DNA from: Pseudomonas cavernae | GTDB lineage: Bacteria > Pseudomonadota > Gammaproteobacteria > Pseudomonadales > Pseudomonadaceae | DNA: 64,000 bases | Direction: 5' to 3' | Assembly: GCF_003595175.1 (NCBI RefSeq) | Contig: NZ_CP032419.1 | Location: 868,001-932,000 of the forward strand | Shown: one piece after another, positions 49,378 to 62,425 of the stretch | Layout of the letters: every line of letters starts with the position of its first letter | How positions within the stretch are numbered: position 1 is the first letter of the stretch | Notes under the pieces: model-generated | The model's database searches: none | Seen by the model: the letters and a program-made list of their open reading frames with translations, nothing else | What the model was told of the DNA's origin: nothing | Program-made: the position numbers and the translations under genes

Positions 49378-50006
49378 TTGGCCCGTTCCAAAACCAGTCC
49401 TCGTTGGCTGAAAGAGCACTTCGACGACCCTTACGTCAAAATGGCGCAAAAGGACGGTTATCGTTCGCGTGCCAGTTATAAGCTGTTGGAAATTCAAGAA
49501 AATGATCGCATCCTGCGGCCGGGCATGACCGTGGTCGATCTGGGCGCGGCGCCGGGCGGCTGGTCGCAAGTCACCAGTCGTGTGATCGGTGACAAAGGCA
49601 CCTTAATCGCGTCCGATATCCTCGAAATGGACAGTATTCCCGATGTCACTTTCATTCAGGGAGATTTCACCGAGGATGCGGTATTCACGCAGATTCTCGA
49701 GGCGATCGGCGGTAAGCCGGTTGACCTTGTGATTTCCGATATGGCCCCAATATGAGTGTGCTGAGAGCTGCCGATCAGCCGCGCGCCATGTTCCTGTGTG
49801 AATTGGCGTTGGATTTGGCTGGCCGTGTACTGCGACCAGGCGGCGATTTCCTCATCAAGATTTTCCAAGGCGAAGGCTTCGATCTCTACCACAAACAAGT
49901 GCGCGAGATGTTCGACAAGGTGCAGATGCGCAAGCCCTTGTCCTCGCGTGACCGCTCCCGTGAGCAGTACCTGCTCGCTCGCGGCTACCGTGGCGGGCTA
50001 GAGTGA
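49378..50006 (+). pseudogene. rlmE: 23S rRNA 2'-O-methyltransferase RlmE, frameshifted
   Basis: RlmE (FtsJ) methylates U2552 of 23S rRNA with SAM. Frame one (TTG 49378 to TGA 49753-49755, 125 residues) contains the SAM motif [16 protein letters not shown] and the catalytic Asp in LVISDMAP. Frame two (from 49752) carries [17 protein letters not shown] and [12 protein letters not shown] with the catalytic Lys. Relatives have GCCCCCAAT here (P-N), but the sequence has four C (49745-49748). Inserting one C gives a 209-residue protein, the usual length. Two further changes follow (GV for the usual NMSG, and R). It is either inactive or the result of a base-call error. Confidence 0.85.
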
Positions 50007-50171
50007 AACAAAGGGTGCCGGCCTCGGTCTAACCGGTCAGGGCGAGCCCCTCATAAAGGGTTACAGACCGCGCCTGCCAGGGGTAGGTGTTGTGTAGTAA
50101 GTTAGGCTGGTAAACAACCAGCGTCATGCGGGGCGCGTTCCGGGACGGGGCCTGCTTCAGAGGGTAGCTAA

Positions 50172-52096
<1,925 letters not shown>

Positions 52097-52097
<1 letters not shown>

Positions 52098-52957
52098 TGC
52101 CTTACATGTCCCTGATGCAACACCCCAACCGGCTGCCCTGTGGTAGCCGGTTTCTTGATTTAAGCCATCCTCAGGTGATGGGTATCCTCAATATCACTCC
52201 TGACTCCTTTTCCGATGGCGGACGCTTCAGTCGGCTCGACTTGGCGTTGCGACATGCCGAGTCCATGGTCAAGGCGGGTGCTAGTCTGATCGATGTCGGC
52301 GGCGAGTCCACTCGGCCTGGGGCGCGGCCGGTGTCATCGACGGAAGAGTTGGAACGGGTGGCGCCGGTTGTCGAGGCCATCGCGGCGGAGCTAGATGTGA
52401 TCATCTCGGTGGATACTTCCACGCCGGCAGTAATCCGTGAGGTGGCGCGCCTTGGGGCTGGGTTGATCAATGACGTGCGCTCGCTGCAGCGTGACGGCGC
52501 CCTAGATGCGGCGGCGGCCAGCGGCCTGCCCGTGTGCTTGATGCACATGCGTGGCGAGCCCGGCACCATGCAGCAGAGTCCGCACTATGCGGATCTGCTG
52601 GGCGAGGTGCGGAATTTTCTGACAGAACGCATGGCGGCTTGCATTGCGGCAGGCATTCCGGCTGGGCGGGTGATCCTCGATCCCGGGTTCGGCTTCGCCA
52701 AGACCCTGGAGCACAACCTCAGCCTGTTCAAGCATCTGGAAAGCCTGCACGCGTTCGGGCGGCCTTTGCTGGTAGGTGTGTCGCGCAAGAGCATGATTGG
52801 CCAGGTGCTGGGGCAGGAGGTGGGTGAGCGGTTATATGGCAGCTTGGCCTTGGCGGCCTTGGCGGTGGCCAAGGGTGCCAGCATTCTGCGGGTGCACGAT
52901 GTGGCCGAAACTATGGATGTGGTTCGGATGATTGCCGCGGTGCAAGCGGCCGGATAA
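52097..52957 (+). CDS. folP: Dihydropteroate synthase
   Basis: The 286-residue TIM-barrel enzyme has both DHPS signatures: [18 protein letters not shown] (about 28) and [13 protein letters not shown] (about 60). It condenses hydroxymethyl-dihydropterin pyrophosphate with p-aminobenzoate in folate synthesis and is the sulfonamide target. It starts on the last base of the ftsH stop; other Met codons at 52106 and 52115 are possible. It is followed by glmM. Confidence 0.95.
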
Positions 52958-52973
52958 GAAAGGCAGGGTGTTT

Positions 52974-54311
52974 ATGAGTAGAAAATATTTCGGCACTGAT
53001 GGGATTCGTGGTCGCGTTGGCGAATATCCGATCACGCCTGACTTCATGCTCAAGCTTGGTTGGGCGGCCGGCATGGCGTTTCGCCGTCAGGGCGCCTGTC
53101 GAGTGCTGATTGGCAAGGACACGCGGATTTCCGGTTACATGTTCGAGTCGGCGCTGGAGGCTGGTTTATCTGCGGCCGGTGCTGATGTCATGTTGCTTGG
53201 GCCGATGCCAACGCCGGCCATTGCCTATCTGACTCGCACCTTTCATGCCGAGGCGGGGATTGTTATCAGTGCTTCGCACAATCCGCACGACGATAACGGC
53301 ATCAAATTCTTCTCTGGGAAAGGCACCAAGCTGCCTGACGCAGTTGAGCTGATGATCGAGGAGTTGCTTGATACGCCCATGACCGTGGTCGAGTCGGCAA
53401 AGTTGGGTAAGGTTTCGCGCATCAATGATGCTGCAGGACGCTATATCGAATTCTGCAAAGGCAGCGTGCCGAGCAATACCAGCTTTGCCGGGCTTAAGCT
53501 GGTGGTCGACTGTGCACATGGCGCGGCCTATAAAGTGGCGCCGAATGTATTCCGCGAGCTTGGTGCCGAGGTGTCGGTACTGGCGGCGCAGCCGAATGGC
53601 TTGAATATCAATGACGAGTGCGGCTCCACACACATTGCGTCTCTGCAGGCGGCGGTGGTCGCTCAGCAGGCGGACATTGGGATCGCCTTCGATGGTGATG
53701 CCGATCGCGTGCTGATGGTCGATCACACCGGTGCGGTGGTGGATGGCGATGAGCTGCTGTTTATCATCGCGCGGGACCTCCAGGAGCGTGGCAAGCTCCA
53801 GGGGGGGGTGGTCGGCACCCAGATGAGCAACCTGGGCTTGGAACTGGCGTTGGCGGATCTGGATATCCCGTTTGTGCGGGCCAAGGTCGGGGATCGTTAC
53901 GTGATTGCCGAGCTGCTTGAGCGGGACTGGCAGTTGGGTGGGGAAAACTCTGGGCATTTGGTGTGTTTCCAGCATACAACGACCGGTGATGCGATCATTG
54001 CCGGGTTGCAGGTGTTGTTAGCACTCAAGCGGCGCGGGCAGCCTTTGGCAAAGGCCCGGCAGGGCTTGCGCAAGTGTCCGCAGGTGCTGGTCAATGTGCG
54101 CTTCGGTGGCGGCCATGACCCCATAGCGCATCCTGCGGTCAAGGATGCTTGTGCGCGCGTCACTGCGAGCATGAAGGGGCGTGGCCGGGTGTTGCTGCGC
54201 AAATCGGGTACCGAGCCGCTAGTGCGGGTCATGGTCGAGGGTGATGATGAGTCCCTGGTGCGTGGCTATGCTAATGAATTAGCTAAAGTTGTAGCAGAAG
54301 TCTGTGCCTGA
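52974..54311 (+). CDS. glmM: Phosphoglucosamine mutase
   Basis: The 445-residue enzyme of the phosphohexomutase family has the catalytic Ser in [12 protein letters not shown] (about 102), the metal loop DGDADRVLM and the sugar-binding EENSGH-type segment LGGENSGHL. It interconverts glucosamine-6-P and glucosamine-1-P for UDP-GlcNAc synthesis. The true start is [10 protein letters not shown] at 52974; the frame is open from 52932 only within folP. It is 16 bases downstream of folP. Confidence 0.96.
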   Translation: MSRKYFGTDGIRGRVGEYPITPDFMLKLGWAAGMAFRRQGACRVLIGKDTRISGYMFESALEAGLSAAGADVMLLGPMPTPAIAYLTRTFHAEAGIVISASHNPHDDNGIKFFSGKGTKLPDAVELMIEELLDTPMTVVESAKLGKVSRINDAAGRYIEFCKGSVPSNTSFAGLKLVVDCAHGAAYKVAPNVFRELGAEVSVLAAQPNGLNINDECGSTHIASLQAAVVAQQADIGIAFDGDADRVLMVDHTGAVVDGDELLFIIARDLQERGKLQGGVVGTQMSNLGLELALADLDIPFVRAKVGDRYVIAELLERDWQLGGENSGHLVCFQHTTTGDAIIAGLQVLLALKRRGQPLAKARQGLRKCPQVLVNVRFGGGHDPIAHPAVKDACARVTASMKGRGRVLLRKSGTEPLVRVMVEGDDESLVRGYANELAKVVAEVCA

Positions 54312-54375
54312 ACGGCTTGCTAGTCCCAGGGCTCTTGGGTAATATCTGCGCCCACTTTGACCTGCGAGGTAAAGC

Positions 54376-55131
54376 ATGCGTCGCCCCTTGGTAGCTGGTA
54401 ACTGGAAAATGCACGGTACCCGCACCAGCGTCGCAGAGCTGATCACAGGTCTTCGCCATTTGGCTTTGCCGGGCGGTGTTGAAGTCGCGGTTTTTCCGCC
54501 CTGCCTGTATATCAATCAGGTGATCACGGGGCTCGAAGGCAAGCCGATTGCCATCGGTGCGCAGAATTGCGCGGTTGAGCCCATGCAGGGCGCGTTGACC
54601 GGTGAGGTTGCCCCGAGTCAGCTAGCTGATGCGGGTTGTACTCTGGTGCTGGTTGGGCACTCCGAGCGTCGCCTGATTCTGGGGGAGCGGGATGAGTTGC
54701 TTGGTCGCAAGTTCGCCGCGGCGCAGTCTTGTGGGTTGATTCCGGTGCTCTGTGTCGGAGAAACCCTGGAGCAGCGTCAGGCGGGGCGGACCCTCGAGGT
54801 GGTTGGGCGGCAGCTCGGCAGTGTGATCGAGGGGCTTGGCGTCGGAGCTTTTGCGCGGGCGGTAGTGGCTTATGAGCCTGTCTGGGCTATTGGTACCGGC
54901 CTGACGGCTTCGCCGCAGCAGGCTCAAGAGGTGCATGCGGCGATTCGGGCGCAACTGGCGACTGAAAACTCGGAAGTCGCGCGTGGTGTAAGAATTTTGT
55001 ATGGCGGCAGCGTGAAGGCGGCCAATGCGGCTGAATTGTTCGGCATGCCGGATATCGATGGGGGGCTCATTGGTGGGGCCTCTCTGAATGCGGATGAGTT
55101 CGGCGCGATTTGTCGTGCCGCAGGAAGCTGA
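54376..55131 (+). CDS. tpiA: Triosephosphate isomerase
   Basis: The 251-residue TIM barrel has the N-terminal [14 protein letters not shown], catalytic His in LVGHSERR (about 96), Glu in [13 protein letters not shown] (about 167) and the phosphate loop [10 protein letters not shown]. It interconverts dihydroxyacetone phosphate and glyceraldehyde-3-P. It is 64 bases after glmM and followed at once by secG. Confidence 0.97.
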   Translation: MRRPLVAGNWKMHGTRTSVAELITGLRHLALPGGVEVAVFPPCLYINQVITGLEGKPIAIGAQNCAVEPMQGALTGEVAPSQLADAGCTLVLVGHSERRLILGERDELLGRKFAAAQSCGLIPVLCVGETLEQRQAGRTLEVVGRQLGSVIEGLGVGAFARAVVAYEPVWAIGTGLTASPQQAQEVHAAIRAQLATENSEVARGVRILYGGSVKAANAAELFGMPDIDGGLIGGASLNADEFGAICRAAGS

Positions 55132-55135
55132 AGAA

Positions 55136-55522
55136 ATGCTGGAAACTGTCGTGGTTGTTTTGCATCTGTTGGCGGCGCTGTGTGTGGTCGTGCTGGTGCT
55201 GTTGCAGCAGGGGAAGGGGGCTGATGCTGGTGCCTCTTTCGGTTCGGGGGCTTCCGCCACCGTTTTTGGCAGTCAAGGTTCCTCTACCTTTTTGAGTCGC
55301 TTTACTGCTATACTGGCCGCCGCTTTTTTCATTACTAGCTTGGGCTTAGGCTACTTTGCTAAGGAAAAAGCTGAGGCGCTGACCGAGGTTGGTCTGCCTG
55401 ATCCAGCGGTGCTTGAGGTTCCGCAGCAAAAACCGGCTACAGATGATGTGCCGGTGCTCGAAGAGCAAAAGCCGGCGGCCGGTAATGCGGCTGATGTGCC
55501 AAAAGCTCTGGAGCAAAAGTAA
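55136..55522 (+). CDS. secG: Protein translocase subunit SecG
   Basis: The 128-residue inner-membrane protein has two transmembrane helices ([19 protein letters not shown] and [19 protein letters not shown]) joined by the SecG loop [16 protein letters not shown], and a Pro-, Glu- and Lys-rich C-terminal tail longer than in E. coli. It joins SecYE in protein export. The start is ATG 55136, five bases after the tpiA stop. tRNA-Leu follows. Confidence 0.93.
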   Translation: MLETVVVVLHLLAALCVVVLVLLQQGKGADAGASFGSGASATVFGSQGSSTFLSRFTAILAAAFFITSLGLGYFAKEKAEALTEVGLPDPAVLEVPQQKPATDDVPVLEEQKPAAGNAADVPKALEQK

Positions 55523-55531
55523 AACAGTTTT

Positions 55532-55617
55532 GCCGAGGTGGTGGAATTGGTAGACACGCTACCTTGAGGTGGTAGTGGCCATAGGCTGTAGGGGTTCGAG
55601 TCCCCTCCTCGGTACCA
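55532..55617 (+). tRNA. tRNA-Leu (anticodon GAG)
   Basis: An 86-base class II tRNA: 5' GCCGAGG pairs with 3' CCTCGGT-ACCA with encoded CCA, the T arm is GGTTCGAGTCC, and a long variable arm precedes it. The anticodon loop is CTTGAGG, giving GAG. Confidence 0.93.
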
Positions 55618-55620
55618 ATT

Positions 55621-55654
55621 AACAAGAAAGCCCGCGATTGCGGGCTTTCTTGTT
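55621..55654 (+). terminator. Terminator between the two tRNA genes
   Basis: Fifteen-base perfect arms (55621-55635 and 55640-55654, ending GCCCGC and GCGGGC) flank GATT, with T-rich sequence within the downstream arm. It ends the tpiA-secG-tRNA-Leu transcript. Confidence 0.85.
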
Positions 55655-55713
55655 GGCAGGGGGTTGATTGACCCTTGGCAGGGTTCGGTCGTATACTTCG
55701 GCCCCAGCTTTGG

Positions 55714-55790
<77 letters not shown>

Positions 55791-55800
55791 GTTGTAGCGG

Positions 55801-55824
55801 AGCCCCTTTTTAGGGGCTTTTTGT
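55801..55824 (+). terminator. Terminator after tRNA-fMet
   Basis: AGCCCC (55801-55806) pairs with GGGGCT (55813-55818) over a T-rich loop and is followed by T5. It may be partial, since rimP-nusA-infB lie just downstream. Confidence 0.75.
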
Positions 55825-55919
55825 TAGCTGGACAGTCAGTAATCGTCTGTATTTTGCGGCGATTTGAAGGGATGGGCGTTTCGCCCATTTTTTATTTGCA
55901 CAGCACACGAGAGGCTCAG

Positions 55920-56378
55920 GTGTCGAGCAAGCTAGAAGAGTTGCAGGCCTTGTTGGCCCCGGTAATCGAAGCGCTTGGCTATCAATGCTGGGGCATCGAG
56001 TTTCTTTCCCAAGGGCGGCATTCCCTGCTTCGCGTTTATATCGATCATGCCAATGGCATTTTGGTAGACGATTGCGAGATTGTTAGCCGTCAGGTGAGCG
56101 GTGTTCTCGATGTCGAGGACCCGATCAGTAGCGAATATACCCTTGAAGTTTCTTCTCCTGGTATGGATCGGCCGCTGTTCACGCTCGAACAGTTCGCTGC
56201 CCATGCCGGGGCGCAGGTGAAGATCAAGCTGCGCTCGCCCTATGACGGGCGGCGCAACTTCCAGGGCATCCTCCGCGGAGTGGAGGAGCAGGATGTTGTG
56301 GTGTTGGTGGACGAGCACGAATACCTGTTGCCGATCGACTCGATCGATAAGGCCAACATCGTCCCCAGTTTTGACTGA
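55920..56378 (+). CDS. rimP: Ribosome maturation factor RimP
   Basis: The 152-residue protein matches RimP along its length ([41 protein letters not shown]). It is needed for 30S maturation. The start is GTG 55920 (VSSKLEEL); the upstream frame to 55764 crosses the tRNA region and is not coding. It is the first gene of rimP-nusA-infB-rbfA-truB-rpsO-pnp. Confidence 0.95.
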   Translation: MSSKLEELQALLAPVIEALGYQCWGIEFLSQGRHSLLRVYIDHANGILVDDCEIVSRQVSGVLDVEDPISSEYTLEVSSPGMDRPLFTLEQFAAHAGAQVKIKLRSPYDGRRNFQGILRGVEEQDVVVLVDEHEYLLPIDSIDKANIVPSFD

Positions 56379-56425
56379 GACGCGGATCCCGCGGATCCAA
56401 TGGATTGCGAAAGGCGAGGCGTACG

Positions 56426-57907
56426 ATGAGCAAAGAAGTACTGCTAGTAGTTGAGTCGGTGTCCAACGAAAAGGGCGTACCGGCCAGCGTGATTTTTGAG
56501 GCGCTGGAGTTGGCTCTGGCCACTGCGACCAAAAAGCGCTTTGAGGACGAGGTCGAGTTGCGGGTGGCGATCAATCGCCACACCGGCAATTACGATACGT
56601 TCCGGTGCTGGACTGTGGTCGATGAAGAAGAGTTGGAAAATCCAGCCGCCGAGCTGACGGTCGAGCAGGCTCAGGAGCAGCAAGCAGGGGCCAAGCTGGG
56701 CGACATCATCGAAGAGAAGATCGAGTCGATCGAATTTGGGCGTATCGCTGCTCAGACGGCCAAGCAAGTGATCGTGCAGAAAGTGCGCGAGGCCGAGCGC
56801 GCGCAGGTGGTTGAAGCCTATCGCGAACGGCTCGGTGAGATCATTTCCGGCACCGTGAAGAAGGTGACTCGCGATAACGTCATCGTCGATCTTGGCAACA
56901 ATGCCGAGGCGCTACTGGCGCGTGAGGACATCATCCCGCGTGAGACGTTCCGCGTCGGTGCCCGCGTGCGTGCCCTGCTGAAGGAAATCCGTACCGAGAA
57001 CCGCGGTCCGCAGTTGATCCTCTCGCGTACCGCGCCGGAAATGCTGATTGAGCTGTTCCGCATCGAAGTACCGGAAATCGCCGAAGAGTTGATCGACGTG
57101 AAGGCGGCGTCCCGTGACCCGGGTTCGCGGGCCAAGATCGCCGTGCGCTCCAAGGACAAGCGCATCGACCCGCAGGGCGCGTGCATCGGCATGCGCGGTT
57201 CGCGCGTTCAGGCAGTGTCCGGCGAGTTGGGTGGCGAGCGAGTGGATATCGTGCTGTGGGACGACAATCCTGCGCAGTTCGTGATCAATGCCATGTCGCC
57301 GGCGGAAGTAGCGGCCATCATCGTTGACGAAGATGCCCATGCCATGGACATCGCTGTTGGCGAAGACAATCTGGCTCAGGCCATTGGCCGTGGCGGCCAG
57401 AATGTGCGGTTGGCTAGTCAGCTGACCGGCTGGACCCTGAACGTGATGACCGAGGCCGATATCCAGGCCAAGCAGCAGGCCGAAACCGGCGACATCATGC
57501 AGGCCTTCATCGACGAGTTGGAGGTTGACGAGGAGTTGGCCCAGGTCCTGGTCGAGGAAGGGTTCACCAGCCTGGAAGAAATCGCCTACGTGCCGATGGA
57601 AGAAATGCTCAGCATCGACGGTTTCGACGAAGACATCGTCAATGAGCTGCGTGCGCGAGCCAAGGATCGCCTGCTGACCAAGGCCATCGCCACGGAAGAA
57701 AAACTGGCTGATGCCCAGCCGGCTGAAGATCTGCTCTCGCTCGAGGGTATGGATAAAGCGCTTGCGCAAGAGTTGGCGGTGCGCGGCGTGATAAACCGCG
57801 AAGACCTGGCCGAGCAGTCGATCGACGACTTGCTCGACATCGACGGTATCGACGCAGAGCGTGCCGGCAAGTTGATCATGGCCGCCCGAGCCCACTGGTT
57901 CGAGTAA
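56426..57907 (+). CDS. nusA: Transcription termination/antitermination factor NusA
   Basis: The 493-residue protein has the RNA polymerase-binding N-domain, an S1 domain (about 135-200), two KH domains (220-350) and two C-terminal AR/HhH repeats ([15 protein letters not shown] and [15 protein letters not shown]). It controls pausing, termination and antitermination. The start is [10 protein letters not shown] at 56426, after AGGCG. It lies 47 bases after rimP and 25 before infB. Confidence 0.97.
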   Translation: MSKEVLLVVESVSNEKGVPASVIFEALELALATATKKRFEDEVELRVAINRHTGNYDTFRCWTVVDEEELENPAAELTVEQAQEQQAGAKLGDIIEEKIESIEFGRIAAQTAKQVIVQKVREAERAQVVEAYRERLGEIISGTVKKVTRDNVIVDLGNNAEALLAREDIIPRETFRVGARVRALLKEIRTENRGPQLILSRTAPEMLIELFRIEVPEIAEELIDVKAASRDPGSRAKIAVRSKDKRIDPQGACIGMRGSRVQAVSGELGGERVDIVLWDDNPAQFVINAMSPAEVAAIIVDEDAHAMDIAVGEDNLAQAIGRGGQNVRLASQLTGWTLNVMTEADIQAKQQAETGDIMQAFIDELEVDEELAQVLVEEGFTSLEEIAYVPMEEMLSIDGFDEDIVNELRARAKDRLLTKAIATEEKLADAQPAEDLLSLEGMDKALAQELAVRGVINREDLAEQSIDDLLDIDGIDAERAGKLIMAARAHWFE

Positions 57908-57932
57908 GTTTGCGGCCTGAGGAGAGAAGTGC

Positions 57933-60425
57933 ATGACGCAAGTCACGGTGAAAGAACTGGCCCAAGTGGTCAACACACCGGTAGAGCGCCTGCTGCAGCA
58001 GATGCGTGAGGCGGGTTTACCGCACACGGGCGCCGAGCAAGTTGTGACCGATAACGAGAAGCAGGCCCTGTTGGCCCATCTCAAGAGCAGTCACGGCGAG
58101 AAGGTTGAAGAGCCGCGCAAGATTACCTTGCAGCGCAAGACCACCAGCACCCTGCGGGTAGCCGGTAGCAAGACCATCAGCGTTGAAGTGCGCAAGAAGA
58201 AAACCTTCGTTAAGCGCAGCTCGGAAGAGATCGAAGCCGAGAAGAAGCGCGAACTGGAAGAGCAGCAGCGTGCTGCAGCCGAAGAGGCTGCGCGTCTGCA
58301 CGCAGCGGAAGAGGCTAAGCGCCAGGCTGCTGAGGAAGAAGCGCGTCGTCAGGCTACTTCTGCGGTCGCGGCGCCGGCAACGGTGAGTGATACGCCGGTC
58401 CTGGCGGCAGTCGAAGCTGCGCCTGCGGCGGTTGAGGAGCGCAAGAAGGACGAGGTGCGTCGTCCTGAGCGCGCCCGTGTGGATGACAGTGATCGCCGCG
58501 GTGAGCGTAAGAACTCCACGCACCGCCCGAGCCTCAAGGAAAAGGCCCCGACGCCGCGAGTGGCTCCGCGGACCACTGAGGAAGAGAGCGATGGTTTTCG
58601 TCGTGGTGGTCGTGGCAAGGCGAAGCTGAAGAAGCGCAATCAGCACGGCTTCCAGAGCCCGACCGGCCCGGTCGTGCGCGAGGTTGCGCTCGGTGAAACG
58701 ATCACCGTGGGTGATTTGGCTCAGCAGATGTCGGTGAAGGCGGCCGAGGTCATCAAGTTCATGTTCAAGATGGGCACCCCGGTGACCATCAACCAGGTGC
58801 TTGACCAGGAAACCGCGCAGCTGATCGCCGAAGAGCTGGGCCATAAGGTCAAGCTGGTCAGCGATAACGTGCTGGAAGAACAACTGGCCGAGTCGCTGAA
58901 GTTTGAAGGCGAGGCTGTTGCCCGGGCGCCGGTAGTGACCGTTATGGGTCACGTCGACCACGGTAAGACCTCGCTGCTCGACTATATCCGTCGTGCCAAG
59001 GTGGCGGCGGGCGAGGCCGGCGGCATCACTCAGCACATCGGTGCTTACCACGTGGAAACCGACCGCGGCATGGTCACTTTCCTCGATACCCCAGGCCACG
59101 CCGCGTTCACCGCGATGCGGGCGCGTGGTGCCAAGGCGACCGATATCGTCATCCTGGTGGTGGCGGCGGACGACGGCGTGATGCCGCAGACCCAGGAAGC
59201 GGTCCAGCATGCCCGTGCGGCCGGTGTGCCACTGGTAGTAGCCGTGAACAAGATCGACAAGCAGGGCGCCGATCTCGACCGCATCAAGAATGACTTGGCG
59301 GCGCTGGATGTTATTCCGGAAGAGTGGGGTGGCAACACCCAGTTCGTTCCAGTCTCGGCCAAGGTCGGTACGGGTGTCGACGAGCTGCTCGAGGCGGTGC
59401 TGCTGCAGGCCGAGGTTCTCGAGCTGAAGGCAACCCCGACCGCGCCTGGGCGTGGTGTAGTGGTCGAGTCGCGTCTGGACAAGGGCCGCGGCCCGGTGGC
59501 GACCGTGCTGGTGCAGGACGGTACCCTGCGCCAGGGCGACATGGCACTGGTCGGTTCCAATTACGGGCGTATCCGCGCCATGCTCGACGAGAATGGCCAG
59601 CCAATCAAAGAGGCCGGCCCGGCGATCCCGGTCGAGATCCTCGGTCTGGACGGCACCCCGGATGCCGGTGACGAGCTGACCATCGTCTCCGACGAGAAGA
59701 AGGCGCGCGAAGTGGCGCTGTTCCGGCAGGGCAAGTTCCGCGAAGTCAAACTCGCGCGTGCGCAGGCCGGCAAGCTGGAAAACATCTTCGAAAGCATGGG
59801 CCAGGACGAGAAGAAGACGCTCAACATCGTCCTCAAGTCCGACGTCCGTGGTTCGTTGGAGGCGCTGCAAGGCTCCCTCGGTGGTCTGGGCAACGAGGAA
59901 GTCCAGGTACGGGTGGTGGCAGGCGGTGTCGGTGGTATCACCGAGAGCGATGCCAACCTGGCGCTGGCCTCCAATGCGGTGCTGTTCGGCTTCAACGTGC
60001 GGGCTGATGCTGGCGCGCGCAAGATCGTCGAGCAGGAAGGTCTGGACATGCGCTACTACAACGTCATCTACGACATCATTGAAGATGTTAAGAAGGCGCT
60101 GACCGGTATGCTCGGCAGCGATGTTCGCGAGAACATCCTGGGTATTGCCGAAGTGCGTGATGTGTTCCGTTCGCCGAAGTTTGGCGCGATCGCCGGCTGT
60201 ATGGTGATCGAGGGCATCGTTCACCGTAACCGTCCGATCCGCGTACTACGTGAAGACGTGGTGATCTTCGAAGGCGAGCTGGAATCGCTGCGGCGCTTCA
60301 AGGACGACATGTCCGAAGTGCGCGCCGGCATGGAGTGCGGCATCGGCGTGAAGAGCTACAACGACGTCAAGGTCGGCGACAAGATCGAAGTGTTCGAGAA
60401 AGTCCAAGTGGCCCGCAGCCTCTAA
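57933..60425 (+). CDS. infB: Translation initiation factor IF-2
   Basis: This 830-residue GTPase has an N-terminal IF2N domain, a long charged Glu/Lys/Arg/Ala segment (about 90-230), then a second IF2N, the G domain with GHVDHGKT (about 338), DTPGHAAF and NKID, and domains II, III and IV ([20 protein letters not shown]). It positions initiator tRNA on the ribosome. In this cluster it lies between nusA and rbfA. Confidence 0.97.
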   Translation: MTQVTVKELAQVVNTPVERLLQQMREAGLPHTGAEQVVTDNEKQALLAHLKSSHGEKVEEPRKITLQRKTTSTLRVAGSKTISVEVRKKKTFVKRSSEEIEAEKKRELEEQQRAAAEEAARLHAAEEAKRQAAEEEARRQATSAVAAPATVSDTPVLAAVEAAPAAVEERKKDEVRRPERARVDDSDRRGERKNSTHRPSLKEKAPTPRVAPRTTEEESDGFRRGGRGKAKLKKRNQHGFQSPTGPVVREVALGETITVGDLAQQMSVKAAEVIKFMFKMGTPVTINQVLDQETAQLIAEELGHKVKLVSDNVLEEQLAESLKFEGEAVARAPVVTVMGHVDHGKTSLLDYIRRAKVAAGEAGGITQHIGAYHVETDRGMVTFLDTPGHAAFTAMRARGAKATDIVILVVAADDGVMPQTQEAVQHARAAGVPLVVAVNKIDKQGADLDRIKNDLAALDVIPEEWGGNTQFVPVSAKVGTGVDELLEAVLLQAEVLELKATPTAPGRGVVVESRLDKGRGPVATVLVQDGTLRQGDMALVGSNYGRIRAMLDENGQPIKEAGPAIPVEILGLDGTPDAGDELTIVSDEKKAREVALFRQGKFREVKLARAQAGKLENIFESMGQDEKKTLNIVLKSDVRGSLEALQGSLGGLGNEEVQVRVVAGGVGGITESDANLALASNAVLFGFNVRADAGARKIVEQEGLDMRYYNVIYDIIEDVKKALTGMLGSDVRENILGIAEVRDVFRSPKFGAIAGCMVIEGIVHRNRPIRVLREDVVIFEGELESLRRFKDDMSEVRAGMECGIGVKSYNDVKVGDKIEVFEKVQVARSL

Positions 60426-60444
60426 GCCGCGAGCCGTAAGACGC

Positions 60445-60478
60445 AACGCCCGGTCCGGCTTCCGCTGGCCGGGCGTTT
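60445..60478 (+). terminator. Hairpin between infB and rbfA
   Basis: AACGCCCGG (60445-60453) pairs with CCGGGCGTT (60469-60477) over a 15-base loop, followed by only T1-2. It likely attenuates rather than ends transcription to rbfA. Confidence 0.65.
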
Positions 60479-60532
60479 GCCGCTTCTAAACCGCCCGGGT
60501 TTTGCCCGCGTGGAGAGTGACAGGTAGTAACC

Positions 60533-60928
60533 ATGGCAAAAGACTATAGCCGTACCCAACGCATCGGCGATCAGATGCAGCGCGAGCTATCCCAGCTGAT
60601 CCGCCGCGAAGTCAAAGACCCACGCGTGGGGCTGGTGACCATCACCGCCGTCGAGGTGAGCCGCGATGTCGGCCACGCCAAGATTTTCATTACCGTGATG
60701 GGCCAAGAGGGTGATGAAGCAATCGCGCAGAACCTCAAGGCCCTCAATGATGCCGCCGGCTTCCTGCGCATGCAGCTGGGCCGTGCGATGAAGCTGCGCA
60801 GTGTGCCGCAGCTGCATTTCCACTACGACGAGAGTGTCATTCGCGGCACCCATCTGTCGGCGCTGATCGATCGTGCGATGGCTGAAGACAGTCAGCATCG
60901 CCCTGTTGATCCGGATGCCGAGGAGTAA
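60533..60928 (+). CDS. rbfA: 30S ribosome-binding factor RbfA
   Basis: The 131-residue KH-like protein begins with the family motif [23 protein letters not shown] and has [21 protein letters not shown]. It acts late in 30S assembly and in cold shock. It starts after GGAGAG, and truB begins four bases after its stop. Confidence 0.96.
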   Translation: MAKDYSRTQRIGDQMQRELSQLIRREVKDPRVGLVTITAVEVSRDVGHAKIFITVMGQEGDEAIAQNLKALNDAAGFLRMQLGRAMKLRSVPQLHFHYDESVIRGTHLSALIDRAMAEDSQHRPVDPDAEE

Positions 60929-60931
60929 GCA

Positions 60932-61849
60932 GTGGCTCAGGTTAAGCGTGTTCGCCGCAACGTCAGCGGCATCCTCCTGCTCGACAAGCCGCGTGGCCTC
61001 ACTTCAAACGCCGCGCTGCAGAAGGTCCGCTGGCTGCTGAATGCCGAGAAGGCCGGCCATACCGGCAGTCTCGACCCGTTGGCCACCGGCGTGCTGCCGC
61101 TGTGCTTTGGCGAGGCGACCAAATTCTCGCAATACCTGCTGGATGCCGACAAGGGCTATGAAACCCTGATGCAGTTAGGGGTGGCCACCAGCACCGGCGA
61201 TGCCGAAGGTGAAGTGCTGGAGCGTCGCGAGGTGACCGTTGGTCGTGCCGATATCGAGGCTGTGCTGCCGCGTTTTCGTGGTGAAATCAGTCAGATACCC
61301 CCGATGTACTCGGCCCTCAAACGCGATGGTCAGCCGCTGTACAAGCTGGCGCGGGCGGGTGAAGTAGTGGAGCGTGAGGCGCGTTCTGTTACTATTGCGC
61401 GCTTGGATTTGCTCAGTGTGGAGCAGTCGCAAGCGCGATTGGCCGTGGCCTGCAGCAAAGGCACCTATATCCGTACCTTGGTCGAAGACATCGGCCAGCT
61501 GCTTGGTTGCGGTGCCCATGTCGCCGAGTTGCGGCGTACCCAGGCCGGGCCCTTCCAGTTGGCGCAGACGGTCAGTCTGGAGACGCTGGAACAGGCCCAT
61601 GCCGAGGGCGGCAACGAGGCGCTGGATCGTTTCCTGCTGCCATCCGATAGTGGCCTGGAACATTGGCCACTGCTGCAGTTCTCCGAGCACAGCAGTTATT
61701 ACTGGCTGCATGGACAGCCGGTACGCGCACCGGAGGCGCCCAAGTTTGGCATGGTGCGGGTGCAAGATCACAACGGTCGCTTCATCGGTATCGGCGAAGT
61801 GAGCGAAGACGGGCGGATTGCGCCGCGTCGACTGATTCGGTCGGAATGA
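60932..61849 (+). CDS. truB: tRNA pseudouridine-55 synthase
   Basis: The 305-residue pseudouridine synthase has the catalytic Asp in [18 protein letters not shown] and the TruB C-terminal/PUA-like domain with [17 protein letters not shown]. It converts U55 in the T arm of nearly all tRNAs. The start is GTG 60932, and it is four bases after rbfA. The C-terminal region is longer than in E. coli. Confidence 0.96.
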   Translation: MAQVKRVRRNVSGILLLDKPRGLTSNAALQKVRWLLNAEKAGHTGSLDPLATGVLPLCFGEATKFSQYLLDADKGYETLMQLGVATSTGDAEGEVLERREVTVGRADIEAVLPRFRGEISQIPPMYSALKRDGQPLYKLARAGEVVEREARSVTIARLDLLSVEQSQARLAVACSKGTYIRTLVEDIGQLLGCGAHVAELRRTQAGPFQLAQTVSLETLEQAHAEGGNEALDRFLLPSDSGLEHWPLLQFSEHSSYYWLHGQPVRAPEAPKFGMVRVQDHNGRFIGIGEVSEDGRIAPRRLIRSE

Positions 61850-61972
61850 CCGAACCCGCGTGCGGATTCGTCCGCTTGCGGGCAACGAGGGTGGCTGTTG
61901 GCAGGCACGGTCATTCCTTCATCCAAACACAGGAAGCGATTCCTGGCCTGTTCCATTTAGAGGAAGCCCATC

Positions 61973-62242
61973 ATGGCACTCAGCGTTGAAGAAAAAGCCC
62001 AGATCGTTAACGAGTACAAGCAAGCTGAAGGCGACACCGGTTCTCCGGAAGTGCAAGTTGCACTGCTGTCCGCCAACATCAACAAGCTGCAAGGCCACTT
62101 CAAGGCCAACGGTAAAGACCACCACTCCCGTCGTGGTCTGATCCGTATGGTTAACCAGCGTCGCAAGCTGCTGGATTACCTGAAGGCCAAGGACACCACT
62201 CGTTACAGCGCCCTGATCGGTCGCCTGGGTCTGCGTCGCTAA
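61973..62242 (+). CDS. rpsO: 30S ribosomal protein S15
   Basis: The 89-residue protein is the usual length, with the motif [13 protein letters not shown] and [20 protein letters not shown]. It binds 16S rRNA helices 20-22 and is made from a transcript controlled at its own leader. It is followed by a hairpin and then pnp. Confidence 0.98.
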   Translation: MALSVEEKAQIVNEYKQAEGDTGSPEVQVALLSANINKLQGHFKANGKDHHSRRGLIRMVNQRRKLLDYLKAKDTTRYSALIGRLGLRR

Positions 62243-62275
62243 GACGCGACCTGAGTTGGAAGCTGGGAGTTTGTT

Positions 62276-62332
62276 GCTGGAAGTCGGGTTTCACCGGGCT
62301 TCTGGTTGCGGGCTTCCAGCTTCTGGCTTTTT
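62276..62332 (+). terminator. rpsO-pnp intergenic hairpin
   Basis: GCTGGAAG (62276-62283) pairs with CTTCCAGC (62313-62320), with an alternative CCAGCTTC stem to 62258-62265, and CTTTTT follows. It is a likely partial terminator and RNase III or polynucleotide phosphorylase control site for pnp. Confidence 0.7.
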
Positions 62333-62425
62333 GCCTGGACGGTTTACGGGTCCGACACCTGTGACTGCCCCCGAATTTCGCAAGATGCACAGTTCCCCCA
62401 AGGCAACAGAGAGAAGGAAAACACC

